This document shows, piece after piece, positions 16,601-25,153 of a stretch of DNA of 53,472 nucleotides. This DNA comes from CAYYYP01 sp964475985 (GTDB lineage Bacteria > Bdellovibrionota > UBA1018 > CAYHWW01), in the NCBI GenBank assembly GCA_964475985.1, contig CAYYYP010000022.1, forward strand, positions 1 through 53,472, in the 5' to 3' direction. Made by a program: the position numbers and the translations under genes. Below the pieces are notes generated by a model. The model was not told where the DNA came from and did no database searches. It worked only from the letters and a program-made list of their open reading frames with translations. Numbering within the stretch: the first letter of the stretch is position 1; every line of letters starts with the position of its first letter.

Positions 16601-17620
16601 GCTACAACTTCCAGAGCCGGTCAGATGCTCCACGACTTTACCGAGAATGGGGTAGATCCTTTTTTTCTTGATCAAATCGCTCCCGTCACCTTTGCCGATA
16701 TGGGAACTTCGCTTGGCAGTGTGAACACCGGGGAAATCATTCGCTCCGTCATCGATCGGCACCAAGTTGTTGGGCATTCGGCGATTTCAACCATGTTGCG
16801 AGCGGACCTTGGCGCGCAACCTTTACAGCTTAACGAAGAATATTGGTCGCGCGAAATTTTCCTAGGTGAGGTACTTCCGTCCGTGCGTGATAGATTTCTG
16901 CTTGAATCTTGTCGAACGTCCAGGGTGGCCAGGGCAGCTCAAGTGGAATGCGCCCGTCAGAAAAAAGCGCAACGTTTGTTAGTGTCGTTTTTCCTAAAGC
17001 CCTTCCTTAGGGCTTCCCAGAAGTATGAGCATGATACGGTGCTTATGTTGTCTAATCCACGTGTCGCCGTGCACCGAGAGCTTTTGCAGTCTAATGCCAT
17101 GAGAAGTCTTCAGGATTACTTAGGTGGCCTTGGCGCACAGACTTTTGAACAATTGCATCGTGAAGAGTTTGGTTTTGATCAACGTCTAGCCAGCATTGCT
17201 GAGACGGTGGGTGCGGTGAATCAAGGCTTGTTCACTATGTTTTTGGTCGATCACACCACGGGATTCTCCCAGGGCTTGCATCCTAGGGCTGGAAAAATCT
17301 TTTCGTGGCTCATGTTCGTGCCGGCCATCGCCGAGCTTGGGTTTGAAGTTTTCCAGGCTTCCCGCATTGAGCGCAATTATTCACGACTTGCAGCTTATGC
17401 CCGGGGAAGCATGGTGGAGTCTGATCTTATTGAACTGGATCAATTGAATCAACAGGCTGCGCAGTATGACCAAAGAATGGGTCATTTCTGGCAGTCCATA
17501 CCGCTGACATCGTTCTGGGCCTTTGGTATGGCCGAGGGTGGACTTGCGGATATTCGGGCATTACGTGCCCGCCCGGGAACGGGAATTGTTCCTGCGACCC
17601 CAGCACCAGGACATAGGTAA
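13643..17620 (+). CDS. P3: very large secreted helical protein
   Basis: A 1325-residue protein, family unknown. It starts ten bases after the P2 stop with AGAGGA upstream. The signal peptide is IFLLLSLLGTFSAAAG. The rest is almost entirely helical, rich in Arg, Leu, Ala and Glu, with scattered Cys (for example GCAEFVDAAGERSKC and ECNGPLGFFFC). No transmembrane run is convincing until residues about 1195-1235, where VNQGLFTMFLVDHTTGFS and FSWLMFVPAIAELGFEVF are hydrophobic. Residues about 1234-1307 (ERNYSRLAAYARG through ADIRALRA) resemble a module in P4. The C-terminus is Pro/Ala-rich and ends GHR. The size and lack of enzyme motifs suggest a structural, scaffold or pore component. It might be a client of the upstream AAA+ protein; this is inference from gene order only. 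Confidence 0.82.
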   Translation: MQIKLQKIFLLLSLLGTFSAAAGPLEDAEQLLGTPGRPGVLNAPAMALEDSLREHRFQPEHIRSSMDALLTPLLRVKTALEAAAVELAASGRIVEALNSPAATAKARKFVELVQKYYRETYIWRSAFYLLNRSTGFENLRALENRTVGNNENSLDIELADASVIRAFRNWMAASQEAQRLNDGRAELFPANVSFRILPPERGQTAHRLILPPAIQMALTSSGFGYFPTVSMARDLLRTSALNIKLQRLSKLNRLLPPRERVRAELSPNLSNPQDRNFFQAMGADWDALNFEMYFRNQFIHRVMPYLGRLGSLLVKESPAGQTNGPSILNVNTRGAAWIRVWSDIVRVFASHRRPRPPTQIQGDGPELTGCFQDRSQLHPMIGFAADDYFRYFRSVGAIAPTPNLRDIIWLEFAELTASPAGGICPKKLAQTRFGMGVHDYMRYLKGSPEFYHLLSGLPLAETLTQLVRSVEKHNILYKIGCAEFVDAAGERSKCRGGTEEPQIFTTANGWTEAELTQLDSMVDQVMNAEYLVSDARELLPALEEIKDKILMTGAEYRRYRFAAALISGSEKLQRMEEMLHRLGAGISMGPLGPIVEERFTSVPRDMIEDPIVFDSLLAGHWVIGAAATENYLENPLEPAGYPSWYKDLFTNLASKALSSDATVRAQAVLDAGITQSALSGSNATANNRQDLAAQMQMHIFKILHPIVSNNLSSEELMRIGRTTRENERQECNGPLGFFFCLPEYARRVAHFVNPPGVREARANGQNFNQMEVRGVDKVSESMRRLTRARNNLNRQNIWQNAEGRKVRRELERVLTATTQMNDELRGLFGAFRALEAFHANYVHESESFLPNVEMVWEALFYSDTQANITPITAFLEDWENFHRVATQPGRFGDLFRAFFAEPSRRQTLIGAFVQEPRLFRRLIALYVDDLKKQLPALFTPVEIPESLVNHGTNRESRMITLHEFIGGLLAWNEATPNPASRRWLETATTSRAGQMLHDFTENGVDPFFLDQIAPVTFADMGTSLGSVNTGEIIRSVIDRHQVVGHSAISTMLRADLGAQPLQLNEEYWSREIFLGEVLPSVRDRFLLESCRTSRVARAAQVECARQKKAQRLLVSFFLKPFLRASQKYEHDTVLMLSNPRVAVHRELLQSNAMRSLQDYLGGLGAQTFEQLHREEFGFDQRLASIAETVGAVNQGLFTMFLVDHTTGFSQGLHPRAGKIFSWLMFVPAIAELGFEVFQASRIERNYSRLAAYARGSMVESDLIELDQLNQQAAQYDQRMGHFWQSIPLTSFWAFGMAEGGLADIRALRARPGTGIVPATPAPGHR

Positions 17621-17624
17621 TCCC

Positions 17625-20600
17625 ATGGAAACTTGGCACCAAAAAAATCACCCAAAATATAAACAGAAAATATTTAGTATTGTTTTGTTTAATATTGTGG
17701 CGGGCGTCACTTTCGTTACGGGCCTGATTTATCCGAGTGTCGGGTTCGCGCAGCACGCCGAAGACAATGCGGAGCCAGCGCCAGCCATTGCGCTTGCGCA
17801 GAATCTTACGGGCGATGAAGGGGAAAATTTTAGGACCTTAGTGGACAGTCTAAGCCAAGGCATTCAACTTTTCTCGGCTGACCCAACGCTTGAACGTGCA
17901 AAGCGTGCCGTTCTTCCGCAAATTCTGCTCGAACTTTTTGCTTCCCGCGAAAGTGGGCTGAACCCCCAGGCCTTTGCTAGGAGTCCATCCCTCAGGCTCG
18001 CCTACTTGCAGGGTAATTCGCATCTCCATGCTTTTTCGCTGCTGGAACTCAATCGGCTTTTAAACGCAGCCGCGTTTTCTCGGTTCATAACTCAAGTTTC
18101 GGGTAACCCAGAGGCTGGCGAATCAGCTTTTGCGACGACTTTAGACATCGTGCCAAATGTTGGAGACCAGGCGCGCGTAACGGCCACCGAAACTTTTCGT
18201 GCGGCAGAAAATGATTTTATCGGTACGGCTCCTTTGCTTTGGGATGCGAATACCGATCAGATGTTACGCGCCGGAGATGCTGACGCTAGGCTTCGGGTAG
18301 GCACGGCGTGGAGCAACGTGCTCATTGAATCCCTAGCGAGCAAACAAGCGGCCACAGGTTTTGAGTTTTTAGCTACGCAGACGGGCCCCCACGCGCCAAC
18401 TTCCTTGCTTCAGAGTTTTCTTAAAAAACTCATACTTGAAAATGAAAAGGCGTTGCTCAGAACCTACTGGCTCTACCGCATCAAGTACGAAGGCCGCGTG
18501 CCCGAGGCAACGACTAGAGGAATTGATGGCGCCATTCGCGGGGGGCTCATCCGCAGAAATTTAGACGCCCATGAGTATGCCGAGCTTAGGAGTGCCGTGC
18601 AAGATGCCAGAAGACTTGCGGCACCTAGGAATTCTGAAATCGTAGAATCCGCGGACTTGCGGAATGCCGTAGCTCGTAACCTTTCGGATTTAACGGCGCG
18701 CCTGAATTTAGCAAAACAAAATATTCGCCAGGCCATCCAAGCCCAAAGGCAAATCGTTAGCGATGAACGTTCAAGAAATAGGTTGCAAGCAGCCTATCGG
18801 GCGGACCAGGCCATCTCTACCGTACGTTTGGCCCTTGATATTTGGCCTAATCGTCTGTCCAGTTTTGACCCTTCCCAATCCTTTGGAAATCGTGGTCATG
18901 CAGCGCCCGGTTATCAAACGGACCTCGTGGTGCACGCACCGGTATGGGCTGCACTCTTAAAGGCGTCAGCGCGGAGCATGAACCGAAACTTTTGCGATGC
19001 AAATAACTCTGGTTTAGTTCCTATTCCTACGAACGTGATAGTTGATGGTCGGCCAGTCAATGTGCGTCAAGCGCTGCTCGCAACGTTCCAAAAAGTATCA
19101 AATGGCCACGGCTCCGTGTTGCTTGATCAATTCATGAATTATACGCAGACCGTAAGGCCAGAGATCGCCGCCGCGCGCGCGCTAGGCGATGGCTGTGCAC
19201 CAGGAAGCCATCCTGGATACAACCGGGTTGAGTGGTTTTTGAATTTCCTTCGCGGGGCTTATGCCGAACAGTTCCGGGCATCTCCTGAGCAGCTCTCCGG
19301 CATGCAAATGGTTTCCGAAGTCATCCAAAGGGAAACCGCAAAGGAGCCGCTGCTCATGACGGATATGTTCCACTGTCTTACGGAAACTTCCGAAAGCATT
19401 TGGACCAGAGATTGTACTAATTTTGAAATTACCACGCCCCGTTTGCAAGAGGCCTTACGCGAACAGTCGGATCGTTTGGCCAGACAGTTTGAACGTTTAA
19501 AAACTCTTCATTACGAAACTTTTGTCACCCGCGAAACGCCTGCCCTTCAAACCGCGGGGAGGCTTTTGGATTGGAATCCCTATGTGGCTTGGCGGTTGGT
19601 GGCCGGAGATTGGCGCTATACTCACGCGCTTTCCCTCATATATGACGGGCTTCGATCGGGCGTGATTCGTCCGCTCAATGAACCTAGTTTAGGACAAAGT
19701 TTAGGTATGGCGGCCATCTCCATCGTTGCCATTGTAGGCAGTCAGGGAGTCGGCGCCTTCATCGGTGGTCAGTATGGCGTTTGGGTGGCCCAAGCCGGGA
19801 CTTTATTTGGCGCCCTGCTCGGCGCAAAACAATTTGTGAATGACGCAACCTTCGCCTGGCAAGCCCGAGAACGGTATGAAGCATTGTGGGCTTCGCTCTT
19901 TAACGGCGAACACATTACCAGCGTAGTCCAAATTCTTAACGTGAAGCGCGCCATGGATCAGTATTGGGACGCCCTCACGGCGGCCGGGATGTCTGGCGTA
20001 TTCCTAGGCGTTGACGCGTTAGCGACGCTGAGGGGTTTGCGTACGCTCGCCGAGGTGAATATTGCCCGGAACCAGTACCGAAATCTCGTAAGGCAGGGGC
20101 TTGAGGGATTAGAGCGAGATCCTAGGCTTGCCGTCGGAAACATTTTTAGATCACGATTTCGCGTTTTACATTTTTGGGAAAGACAAGTTCAAGTGCAGCG
20201 TGCAGAAGTTGCACGTTTCCTGGAAGTCAACGCAGAGCGCGACCTGGTGGAATGGCGTCAGTCGCTTTTGCAGGTTGGGGCGAACTCCTCCGTTGAAGAA
20301 TGGATGGCCTACGGAATGCGGGCATTTCCCGATGAACTTTTTGGCGCCTCCTTACGTGCCGGATGGGCCGATGGTTTAAGATTTAGTTTCAGCGATTTTG
20401 AATTGCGGGTAGCCCGCGGCATGCGCACCCGAAGCCTTCAAAATATATTTGGTGGCTCGCCCAGAGGATTTTTTTCAAGGAATTCCCGTGCGATCAAAAC
20501 TGCGTTCGCAAGAGCTCGCGGACGGACCTTAACCGTAGCGGAGCAAGAGATTACGGCCGACCGCTTAAATGAAATCTTAGGTGCGGTAGTTCAAGTGAGC

Positions 20601-21647
20601 GAAAACTCCATTCACGCCGATGCGACGTTCATGAATTATTTAAACCGACTCACGGGCGGAAGAGTTAGAAATTCCGTGGGTATATTAGCCGAACATATGA
20701 GGCCAAATACGCTGCTTCATAGACTCTTTTCGCTTACTTTTTCTGAGCTCGATGAACCAGCCGTAATTTTAGCTAGACGCCAGCGCTTAGTTTCCAGCTT
20801 TAATGCTGCGGGCAGTGCCGCGGCCGATGGGGCCCAAGCCATCACGAGGCCTACATTTGACCCAGAGTTTTTAAAGACGCTAGCCGAAGCGAGACTGGAT
20901 GATGGTGGTTTAGCGGGCGCCCTAATTCGAAGACTTAAAACCGCCACGGGCGCCACGGATGAAAGTAAACTTATTCGATTTGCACGAAGCCTTAGGGCTC
21001 TCATCACTACGGTCATCGTAGGAACTTGTGCGGGTTTTGATTCGGACTTTGCCTTATCCCTGCATTCAGATGCTGCGGAATTTGTGCGAGACCCCGGAGG
21101 GTTTCGGGCACGGCGCGAACGGGAGAATTCTCAAGCGAGGCAAATCTCCGATGATACCTTTCAAACATTTTTAGCAAACTTAGCGCGCGCAAATGCTCAG
21201 GCCCAAGCAAGCGGAGAAGCAGCTCACGTAGTTGACCCGCGGATCGCAAGGCTCAATCGTTTAGAAGAGATTTCATTTGCGTACCATGTGAATGAAAACA
21301 TCATAAACGCAAAACTATCTTTGATGAATCGCTGTCAGAATGCGGCCGGGCAAGCGGATAGTTCAAGAATGGCCGGTGGACCCGTTCCGGTTCCTGAGTG
21401 GCTACCGTCCATGATTGAAGCCGATCCCGCGGCGGCAAGCCGGTTGCAAAATCGATATGTCGTAAGCAGTGAAGAGGTTCTCATAGAAACTATTTGTGCC
21501 AATGAGGACCTGCGCCGAATCGTAACCCATGTATTGCAGCAAGATATGGATAATGCCCTTCGCGAGAAGGACAGCGCAAGAAGGGCCGCAATCCAAATGC
21601 ATTTTAGGGACATCCAGGCGTTGGACCTAGAGCTTGGCCACAATTAG
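17625..21647 (+). CDS. P4: very large secreted protein with Gly-rich hydrophobic segment
   Basis: A 1340-residue protein, family unknown. The ATG at 17625 lies two codons after the P3 stop. A 40-residue signal region has the core FSIVLFNIVAGVTFVTGLIY and a likely cleavage after GFA. The N-terminal half is helical. Residues about 688-735 form a Gly-spaced hydrophobic segment (LGMAAISIVAIVGSQGVGAF, then GTLFGALLGA), like the glycine-zipper insertions of membrane-active proteins. It is followed by the module shared with P3 (ERYEALWASLFNGE, AMDQYWDAL, LATLRGLR; residues 739-807). The C-terminal third is again helical, with a few Cys. It is the last gene of the cluster, and a short hairpin follows at 21651. 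A membrane-inserting role is plausible from the Gly-rich segment but unproven. Confidence 0.82.
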   Translation: METWHQKNHPKYKQKIFSIVLFNIVAGVTFVTGLIYPSVGFAQHAEDNAEPAPAIALAQNLTGDEGENFRTLVDSLSQGIQLFSADPTLERAKRAVLPQILLELFASRESGLNPQAFARSPSLRLAYLQGNSHLHAFSLLELNRLLNAAAFSRFITQVSGNPEAGESAFATTLDIVPNVGDQARVTATETFRAAENDFIGTAPLLWDANTDQMLRAGDADARLRVGTAWSNVLIESLASKQAATGFEFLATQTGPHAPTSLLQSFLKKLILENEKALLRTYWLYRIKYEGRVPEATTRGIDGAIRGGLIRRNLDAHEYAELRSAVQDARRLAAPRNSEIVESADLRNAVARNLSDLTARLNLAKQNIRQAIQAQRQIVSDERSRNRLQAAYRADQAISTVRLALDIWPNRLSSFDPSQSFGNRGHAAPGYQTDLVVHAPVWAALLKASARSMNRNFCDANNSGLVPIPTNVIVDGRPVNVRQALLATFQKVSNGHGSVLLDQFMNYTQTVRPEIAAARALGDGCAPGSHPGYNRVEWFLNFLRGAYAEQFRASPEQLSGMQMVSEVIQRETAKEPLLMTDMFHCLTETSESIWTRDCTNFEITTPRLQEALREQSDRLARQFERLKTLHYETFVTRETPALQTAGRLLDWNPYVAWRLVAGDWRYTHALSLIYDGLRSGVIRPLNEPSLGQSLGMAAISIVAIVGSQGVGAFIGGQYGVWVAQAGTLFGALLGAKQFVNDATFAWQARERYEALWASLFNGEHITSVVQILNVKRAMDQYWDALTAAGMSGVFLGVDALATLRGLRTLAEVNIARNQYRNLVRQGLEGLERDPRLAVGNIFRSRFRVLHFWERQVQVQRAEVARFLEVNAERDLVEWRQSLLQVGANSSVEEWMAYGMRAFPDELFGASLRAGWADGLRFSFSDFELRVARGMRTRSLQNIFGGSPRGFFSRNSRAIKTAFARARGRTLTVAEQEITADRLNEILGAVVQVSENSIHADATFMNYLNRLTGGRVRNSVGILAEHMRPNTLLHRLFSLTFSELDEPAVILARRQRLVSSFNAAGSAAADGAQAITRPTFDPEFLKTLAEARLDDGGLAGALIRRLKTATGATDESKLIRFARSLRALITTVIVGTCAGFDSDFALSLHSDAAEFVRDPGGFRARRERENSQARQISDDTFQTFLANLARANAQAQASGEAAHVVDPRIARLNRLEEISFAYHVNENIINAKLSLMNRCQNAAGQADSSRMAGGPVPVPEWLPSMIEADPAAASRLQNRYVVSSEEVLIETICANEDLRRIVTHVLQQDMDNALREKDSARRAAIQMHFRDIQALDLELGHN

Positions 21648-21650
21648 TGA

Positions 21651-21671
21651 CTAAGACGCCTAAGGTCTTAG
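21651..21671. other. Short hairpin between convergent genes
   Basis: Perfect 7-bp arms CTAAGAC (21651-21657) and GTCTTAG (21665-21671) with a 7-base loop lie four bases after the P4 stop and 24 before the end of the convergent RCC1 gene. There is no T-run, so termination would be weak or factor-dependent. Confidence 0.4.
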
Positions 21672-21694
21672 ATCAGGGTCAAATGGTCAGCAAG

Positions 21695-23113
21695 TTATTG
21701 TAACAGAACCCGTGAAGGCGTGGTGGTAGTAGCGCCGGTAGTTCCAATGCCCAGTTCACCGTGCGCGTTCACGCCCCAACAATAAACATTTAGGCCCGCA
21801 TCGGCGATGGCACAAATGAAGTTCACGGATTCATCGCCCGTTGCGTAGCGCAGGGGTTGGATGCGGGTTACTTGGCTTAGGCCACCCATGGCGGAATCGG
21901 AGGGTTTGCAGGCAGCGATAGTGTTGCCGGGGCCCCAGCAAAATACCTTGCCGTTATGGTTGAGCAGACATGAGGAAAAAAAACCTAAACCAAGCCCAAC
22001 GATTTCTGAAGCCGTGTGACTTGTGGAAGAAAAAAGCCTTCCTGAAACGTCGGTAAACTCGGAAGTCGCCGATGGCCGAGCGGTGAGACTCGTGGAGGAT
22101 CGTCCAAGCCCACATTGGACCGTGTTGGCTACATAATGCCCAGAACAGGAAAAGATACCCCCCTTGACGGCGCAGGCATGGGGGCCGCCTAATTCTAAGA
22201 TATCTAAGGCGCCAGCGCCCGGGATAACGACGGGCGCCGCATTTACGGGCAGAGCTTGCAGAGGCGCTCCAAAACCGTCAACTTCGTAACGACCTAGCTG
22301 AAGATTTTTTTGGCTGCCCCAGGAGTACACGTTCCCGTTAGCTTTAACGGCATAATAAAAACTATCCGAATCTGAACTCAGGGGCCCACTTTGCGTGCCG
22401 CCGCCCGCCATGATTTTCACGACATCTGAACCGGAACTTAGGGCAGGAATCATGAAAGGGCCAAAAGCTCCGCTGCCGTCGACGCTTGCGGAAAGATCCA
22501 GGCCAAACTCGTAATTCAGGGCGCGGCCCCAACATTGAACGCCCCCGTCTGCCACGGCACAGTTGGAAAACGCGCCTGAAGCAATACTGGTAACTTGAGG
22601 TTCGACGGCAGGATTAGAGCGAAGCAAGTCAACTTTAACGGCGGAGAAAGTATTAAAACGAGATATGCGAGGATCTACTGAACCGCGACCGTTGTCGCCC
22701 CAACAGTAAACGGCGTTATCAACGATGGCGCAGGCATGGAAAGCGCCGGCTGAAAGCCCAGATATGCTGCCTTCTAGTACACTGCCAGAAGCAAGCTTTA
22801 CGTAAACCCCTTGCGGAACGTTATAGTCGCTCGACATCACGGGGTTGGGCCCATCACCGAGCTGCCCGTGGTCATCGATGCCCCAGCATTGAATACGGCG
22901 GCCTTTAGCGGCGCAGCTAAATGAGCCGCCAAGGGCAAGGGCCGTTACAGGGTCCGTGCTGGATATGCCTGCCGTCGTCGGAGTAGGTGACCCCCCGCCG
23001 CCGCCACCAGGCCCCGAGGATGAAGATCCTCCCGATCCACAATTAGTGGCCTGCACGGTAATAATCGTTAAAACAATGGCAGATACGGCAACGGTAATGA
23101 TTCTATTTCGCAC
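21695..23113 (-). CDS. RCC1-repeat beta-propeller lipoprotein
   Basis: A 472-residue exported protein. The N-terminus has a hydrophobic core (ITVAVSAIVLTIITV) ending ATNC, followed by a Gly/Ser/Pro linker. This is a lipoprotein-like signal, but with Asn before the Cys instead of Gly, Ala or Ser. The rest is a seven-bladed propeller of RCC1-type repeats. Each blade has a variant of a Cys-Ala start and a CWG end: CAAKGRRIQCWG, CAIVDNAVYCWG, CAVADGGVQCWG, YAVKANGNVYSWG, CAVKGGIFSCSG, CLLNHNGKVFCWG, CAIADAGLNVYCWG. Five to six blades keep both Cys, which suggests an intra-blade disulphide and fits a location outside the cytoplasm. Such proteins are common on the surface of Bdellovibrio-like and myxobacterial cells. 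The ligand is unknown. It is convergent with P4. Confidence 0.88.
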   Translation of the reverse strand: MRNRIITVAVSAIVLTIITVQATNCGSGGSSSSGPGGGGGGSPTPTTAGISSTDPVTALALGGSFSCAAKGRRIQCWGIDDHGQLGDGPNPVMSSDYNVPQGVYVKLASGSVLEGSISGLSAGAFHACAIVDNAVYCWGDNGRGSVDPRISRFNTFSAVKVDLLRSNPAVEPQVTSIASGAFSNCAVADGGVQCWGRALNYEFGLDLSASVDGSGAFGPFMIPALSSGSDVVKIMAGGGTQSGPLSSDSDSFYYAVKANGNVYSWGSQKNLQLGRYEVDGFGAPLQALPVNAAPVVIPGAGALDILELGGPHACAVKGGIFSCSGHYVANTVQCGLGRSSTSLTARPSATSEFTDVSGRLFSSTSHTASEIVGLGLGFFSSCLLNHNGKVFCWGPGNTIAACKPSDSAMGGLSQVTRIQPLRYATGDESVNFICAIADAGLNVYCWGVNAHGELGIGTTGATTTTPSRVLLQ

Positions 23114-23230
23114 AATTCACCCCTATAAATCCCGTATAAACTTTAAAACTAAACCAAAAATATTGCAATGGGTGGGAATTTTCCGGGATGGGGAAGGTCG
23201 GCGATCACGTACGTACTTAACGCCCGCGAT

Positions 23231-23249
23231 ATAAATATTTTATATTTAT
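23231..23249. promoter_or_regulatory. AT-rich palindrome in divergent intergenic region
   Basis: Perfect 8-bp arms ATAAATAT (23231-23238) and ATATTTAT (23242-23249) with a three-base centre. It lies 41 bases before the gene at 23290 and about 120 bases before the start of the RCC1 gene on the other strand. It could be an operator or simply promoter AT-richness. A similar palindrome precedes the beta-helix lipoprotein at 32228. Confidence 0.35.
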
Positions 23250-23289
23250 TATCTGTGAGATTTTTAACCTCTCTGGTAAGTCAGGCTCC

Positions 23290-25104
23290 ATGTTTCGCGA
23301 TTTCTACCGTTTCATGTTCGCCAGAAATATTCTCCTGGCATCCTTGATTATCGGCTGTGCCTTTAATGCGGCCGGGGCTGACCTCGAAGCGCAGGATACA
23401 ATTGAAAACAAGTCGGAATGTGAAGCCCATATGGAAGCATCCGGCAATAGAGCCCTCGATCTTCTAAGCAGTGTCCCACTAGGCGAGCTTGCTTGGGCTA
23501 AGGAATACCCCAGCATTTACCAAGAGCTTGCGGAACTGGACGTGCAATTGTTCCAACGGGTGAACCTACAAAATTTTAACGGCATGAGTCAGGTCGAAGT
23601 TTACGAGTGGACTCTAGCTCTGCGATTGGAAGTAACGGAGAAGTTGGAAGAATTCGCTAGAGCCCTACCGGCGCAGAGTCTACCCTGCCAGCTTTTGCGA
23701 ACCAGCGTCGATTTGATCCACCCAGGGCGACTACCGGAAGGTTGGCAGACAAGTGATCCCAATGAATTACGCGATATGGCCAAGGCGGTTTTAGCATTGC
23801 CCGAGGTTCCCTGGCGTAGTCGTGAAGGTAGGTCCAGGGTATTGGACCGTCAGATCCTTATGGATGTCGCAGCTCAGAACGCCGCAAAACATCTAACGGA
23901 TCGCAGCGCCGTGCGTGGGCCGTTTGCTTTAGTATTGGAACCAGTATTCGCAGCATTGGGTGAAATTTTAATTGCCGGTTTAAATCCGGCGGTGACAGTT
24001 CCCGTTCGGGCAATTGTCGCGAGGCGGCCAGTGAAAATGCTCGAAGTGAATCTCGCAGGATCGGACTGGACTGATTATTCTCGAATCGTTCCCGCGTTGA
24101 CGGGATCGTGGGCTTACTATTGGCCGGAGATTTATACGAGCTTAACTTTTATCGAACAGGATGTGCGGAACTCTTTTGAGGAGTATCAAAAAATAGAATC
24201 TGCCTTGGATTTGCCTGCCCGCTTCTCAGTGGAAATAAGTCTTGTGAACCAGAGACTTCAGGAACTGATCGCCCACGTAAGGCAAAAACCTCAGGTTAAA
24301 TATGCTCGGGCCGTTCGTGAATTGCTGGAAAATGCGCATAAAATGCTTCAGGACTTAACGCTTTACCTTGATTTGGCCAACGATTCGCGCGCGGAACTGC
24401 CTTCAAAATTATTACAACTTCGAGAGCGATTAAATGCAGCCGTGCAGAGCGATTTTTTTCATCTCCGACGGAGTGTTTCTATTTTGGAGACCATTACACG
24501 CTTCATGCCTACGCATCCGCAATCAAACGAAGCGCGCTTAAAATTTATTGCACAGATAACGGGATATTTTCGCTCACCTTTAGGAGAAGCCTTAGTGGCT
24601 CTCCGTACCAACGAACTGAGTTTGAGGAACGTTAGAGTTTCTGACTTGCTTCGGAAAAAAGGCGTAAGCCCACCGGAGCTCGAACTGATTCGAATTCTCA
24701 TCCGCAATTCGAAAAAAAGATTCGGCTTAAAAGACATTGGCGTAACGATCGACCACGAAATTGATATCGTAGCCAACGATGGCTCCATTTCTTCGTGGGT
24801 CGAAGTGAAAAATCTGAACTCAACCCTAGATCTTGAGCGGAGAGGAAGCGAGTTTTTTGATACCCTGATAAGACAACTTTCCGGCGAAGCTTTCCTACAA
24901 AGACTTTTACGTGATGGCATTTATTTGCCAGGTCGGGAGTCCCCAATCAGAGCGGTAGCACCATACACGTACCGTTTAGAACTGCATTTGCCTGCTGGTA
25001 TAACGGACGCCACCGCAGAATACCTCCATAGTCGCCTAAAAAGGGTAATGTATTTAACCCATACAAATTTCATCATCGTGGCCCCAAGGAATCCAAGTTT
25101 TTAA
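23290..25104 (+). CDS. Secreted protein with C-terminal PD-(D/E)XK nuclease-like domain
   Basis: A 604-residue protein. The signal peptide has the core NILLASLIIGCAFNAAG and a cleavage site after AGA (residue 30). An internal ATG at 23314 would still keep the signal. Residues 30-450 are helical, with no family that I recognise. Residues about 455-600 look like a PD-(D/E)XK fold: a helix (PPELELIRILIRNSKKRFGL), then HEIDIVANDG with Asp492, a turn, and WVEVKN with Glu505 and Lys507. The spacing of Asp and Glu-X-Lys is typical of this nuclease superfamily. A helix and strands follow. If active it would cut nucleic acid outside the cytoplasm, which would suit prey digestion, nutrient scavenging or toxin use. 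No immunity-type gene is adjacent. The motif is clear, the activity is inferred. Confidence 0.75.
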   Translation: MFRDFYRFMFARNILLASLIIGCAFNAAGADLEAQDTIENKSECEAHMEASGNRALDLLSSVPLGELAWAKEYPSIYQELAELDVQLFQRVNLQNFNGMSQVEVYEWTLALRLEVTEKLEEFARALPAQSLPCQLLRTSVDLIHPGRLPEGWQTSDPNELRDMAKAVLALPEVPWRSREGRSRVLDRQILMDVAAQNAAKHLTDRSAVRGPFALVLEPVFAALGEILIAGLNPAVTVPVRAIVARRPVKMLEVNLAGSDWTDYSRIVPALTGSWAYYWPEIYTSLTFIEQDVRNSFEEYQKIESALDLPARFSVEISLVNQRLQELIAHVRQKPQVKYARAVRELLENAHKMLQDLTLYLDLANDSRAELPSKLLQLRERLNAAVQSDFFHLRRSVSILETITRFMPTHPQSNEARLKFIAQITGYFRSPLGEALVALRTNELSLRNVRVSDLLRKKGVSPPELELIRILIRNSKKRFGLKDIGVTIDHEIDIVANDGSISSWVEVKNLNSTLDLERRGSEFFDTLIRQLSGEAFLQRLLRDGIYLPGRESPIRAVAPYTYRLELHLPAGITDATAEYLHSRLKRVMYLTHTNFIIVAPRNPSF

Positions 25105-25153
25105 CGGTGCCTCGGCAGACGCCACCTGCGTAAAAAGGTGCTAACTTCCCAGT

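Noticed and set aside
24459..24920. A 153-codon minus-strand frame inside the secreted nuclease-like gene
   Set aside because: Antisense to a clear signal-peptide gene with a catalytic motif; no supporting start signals.
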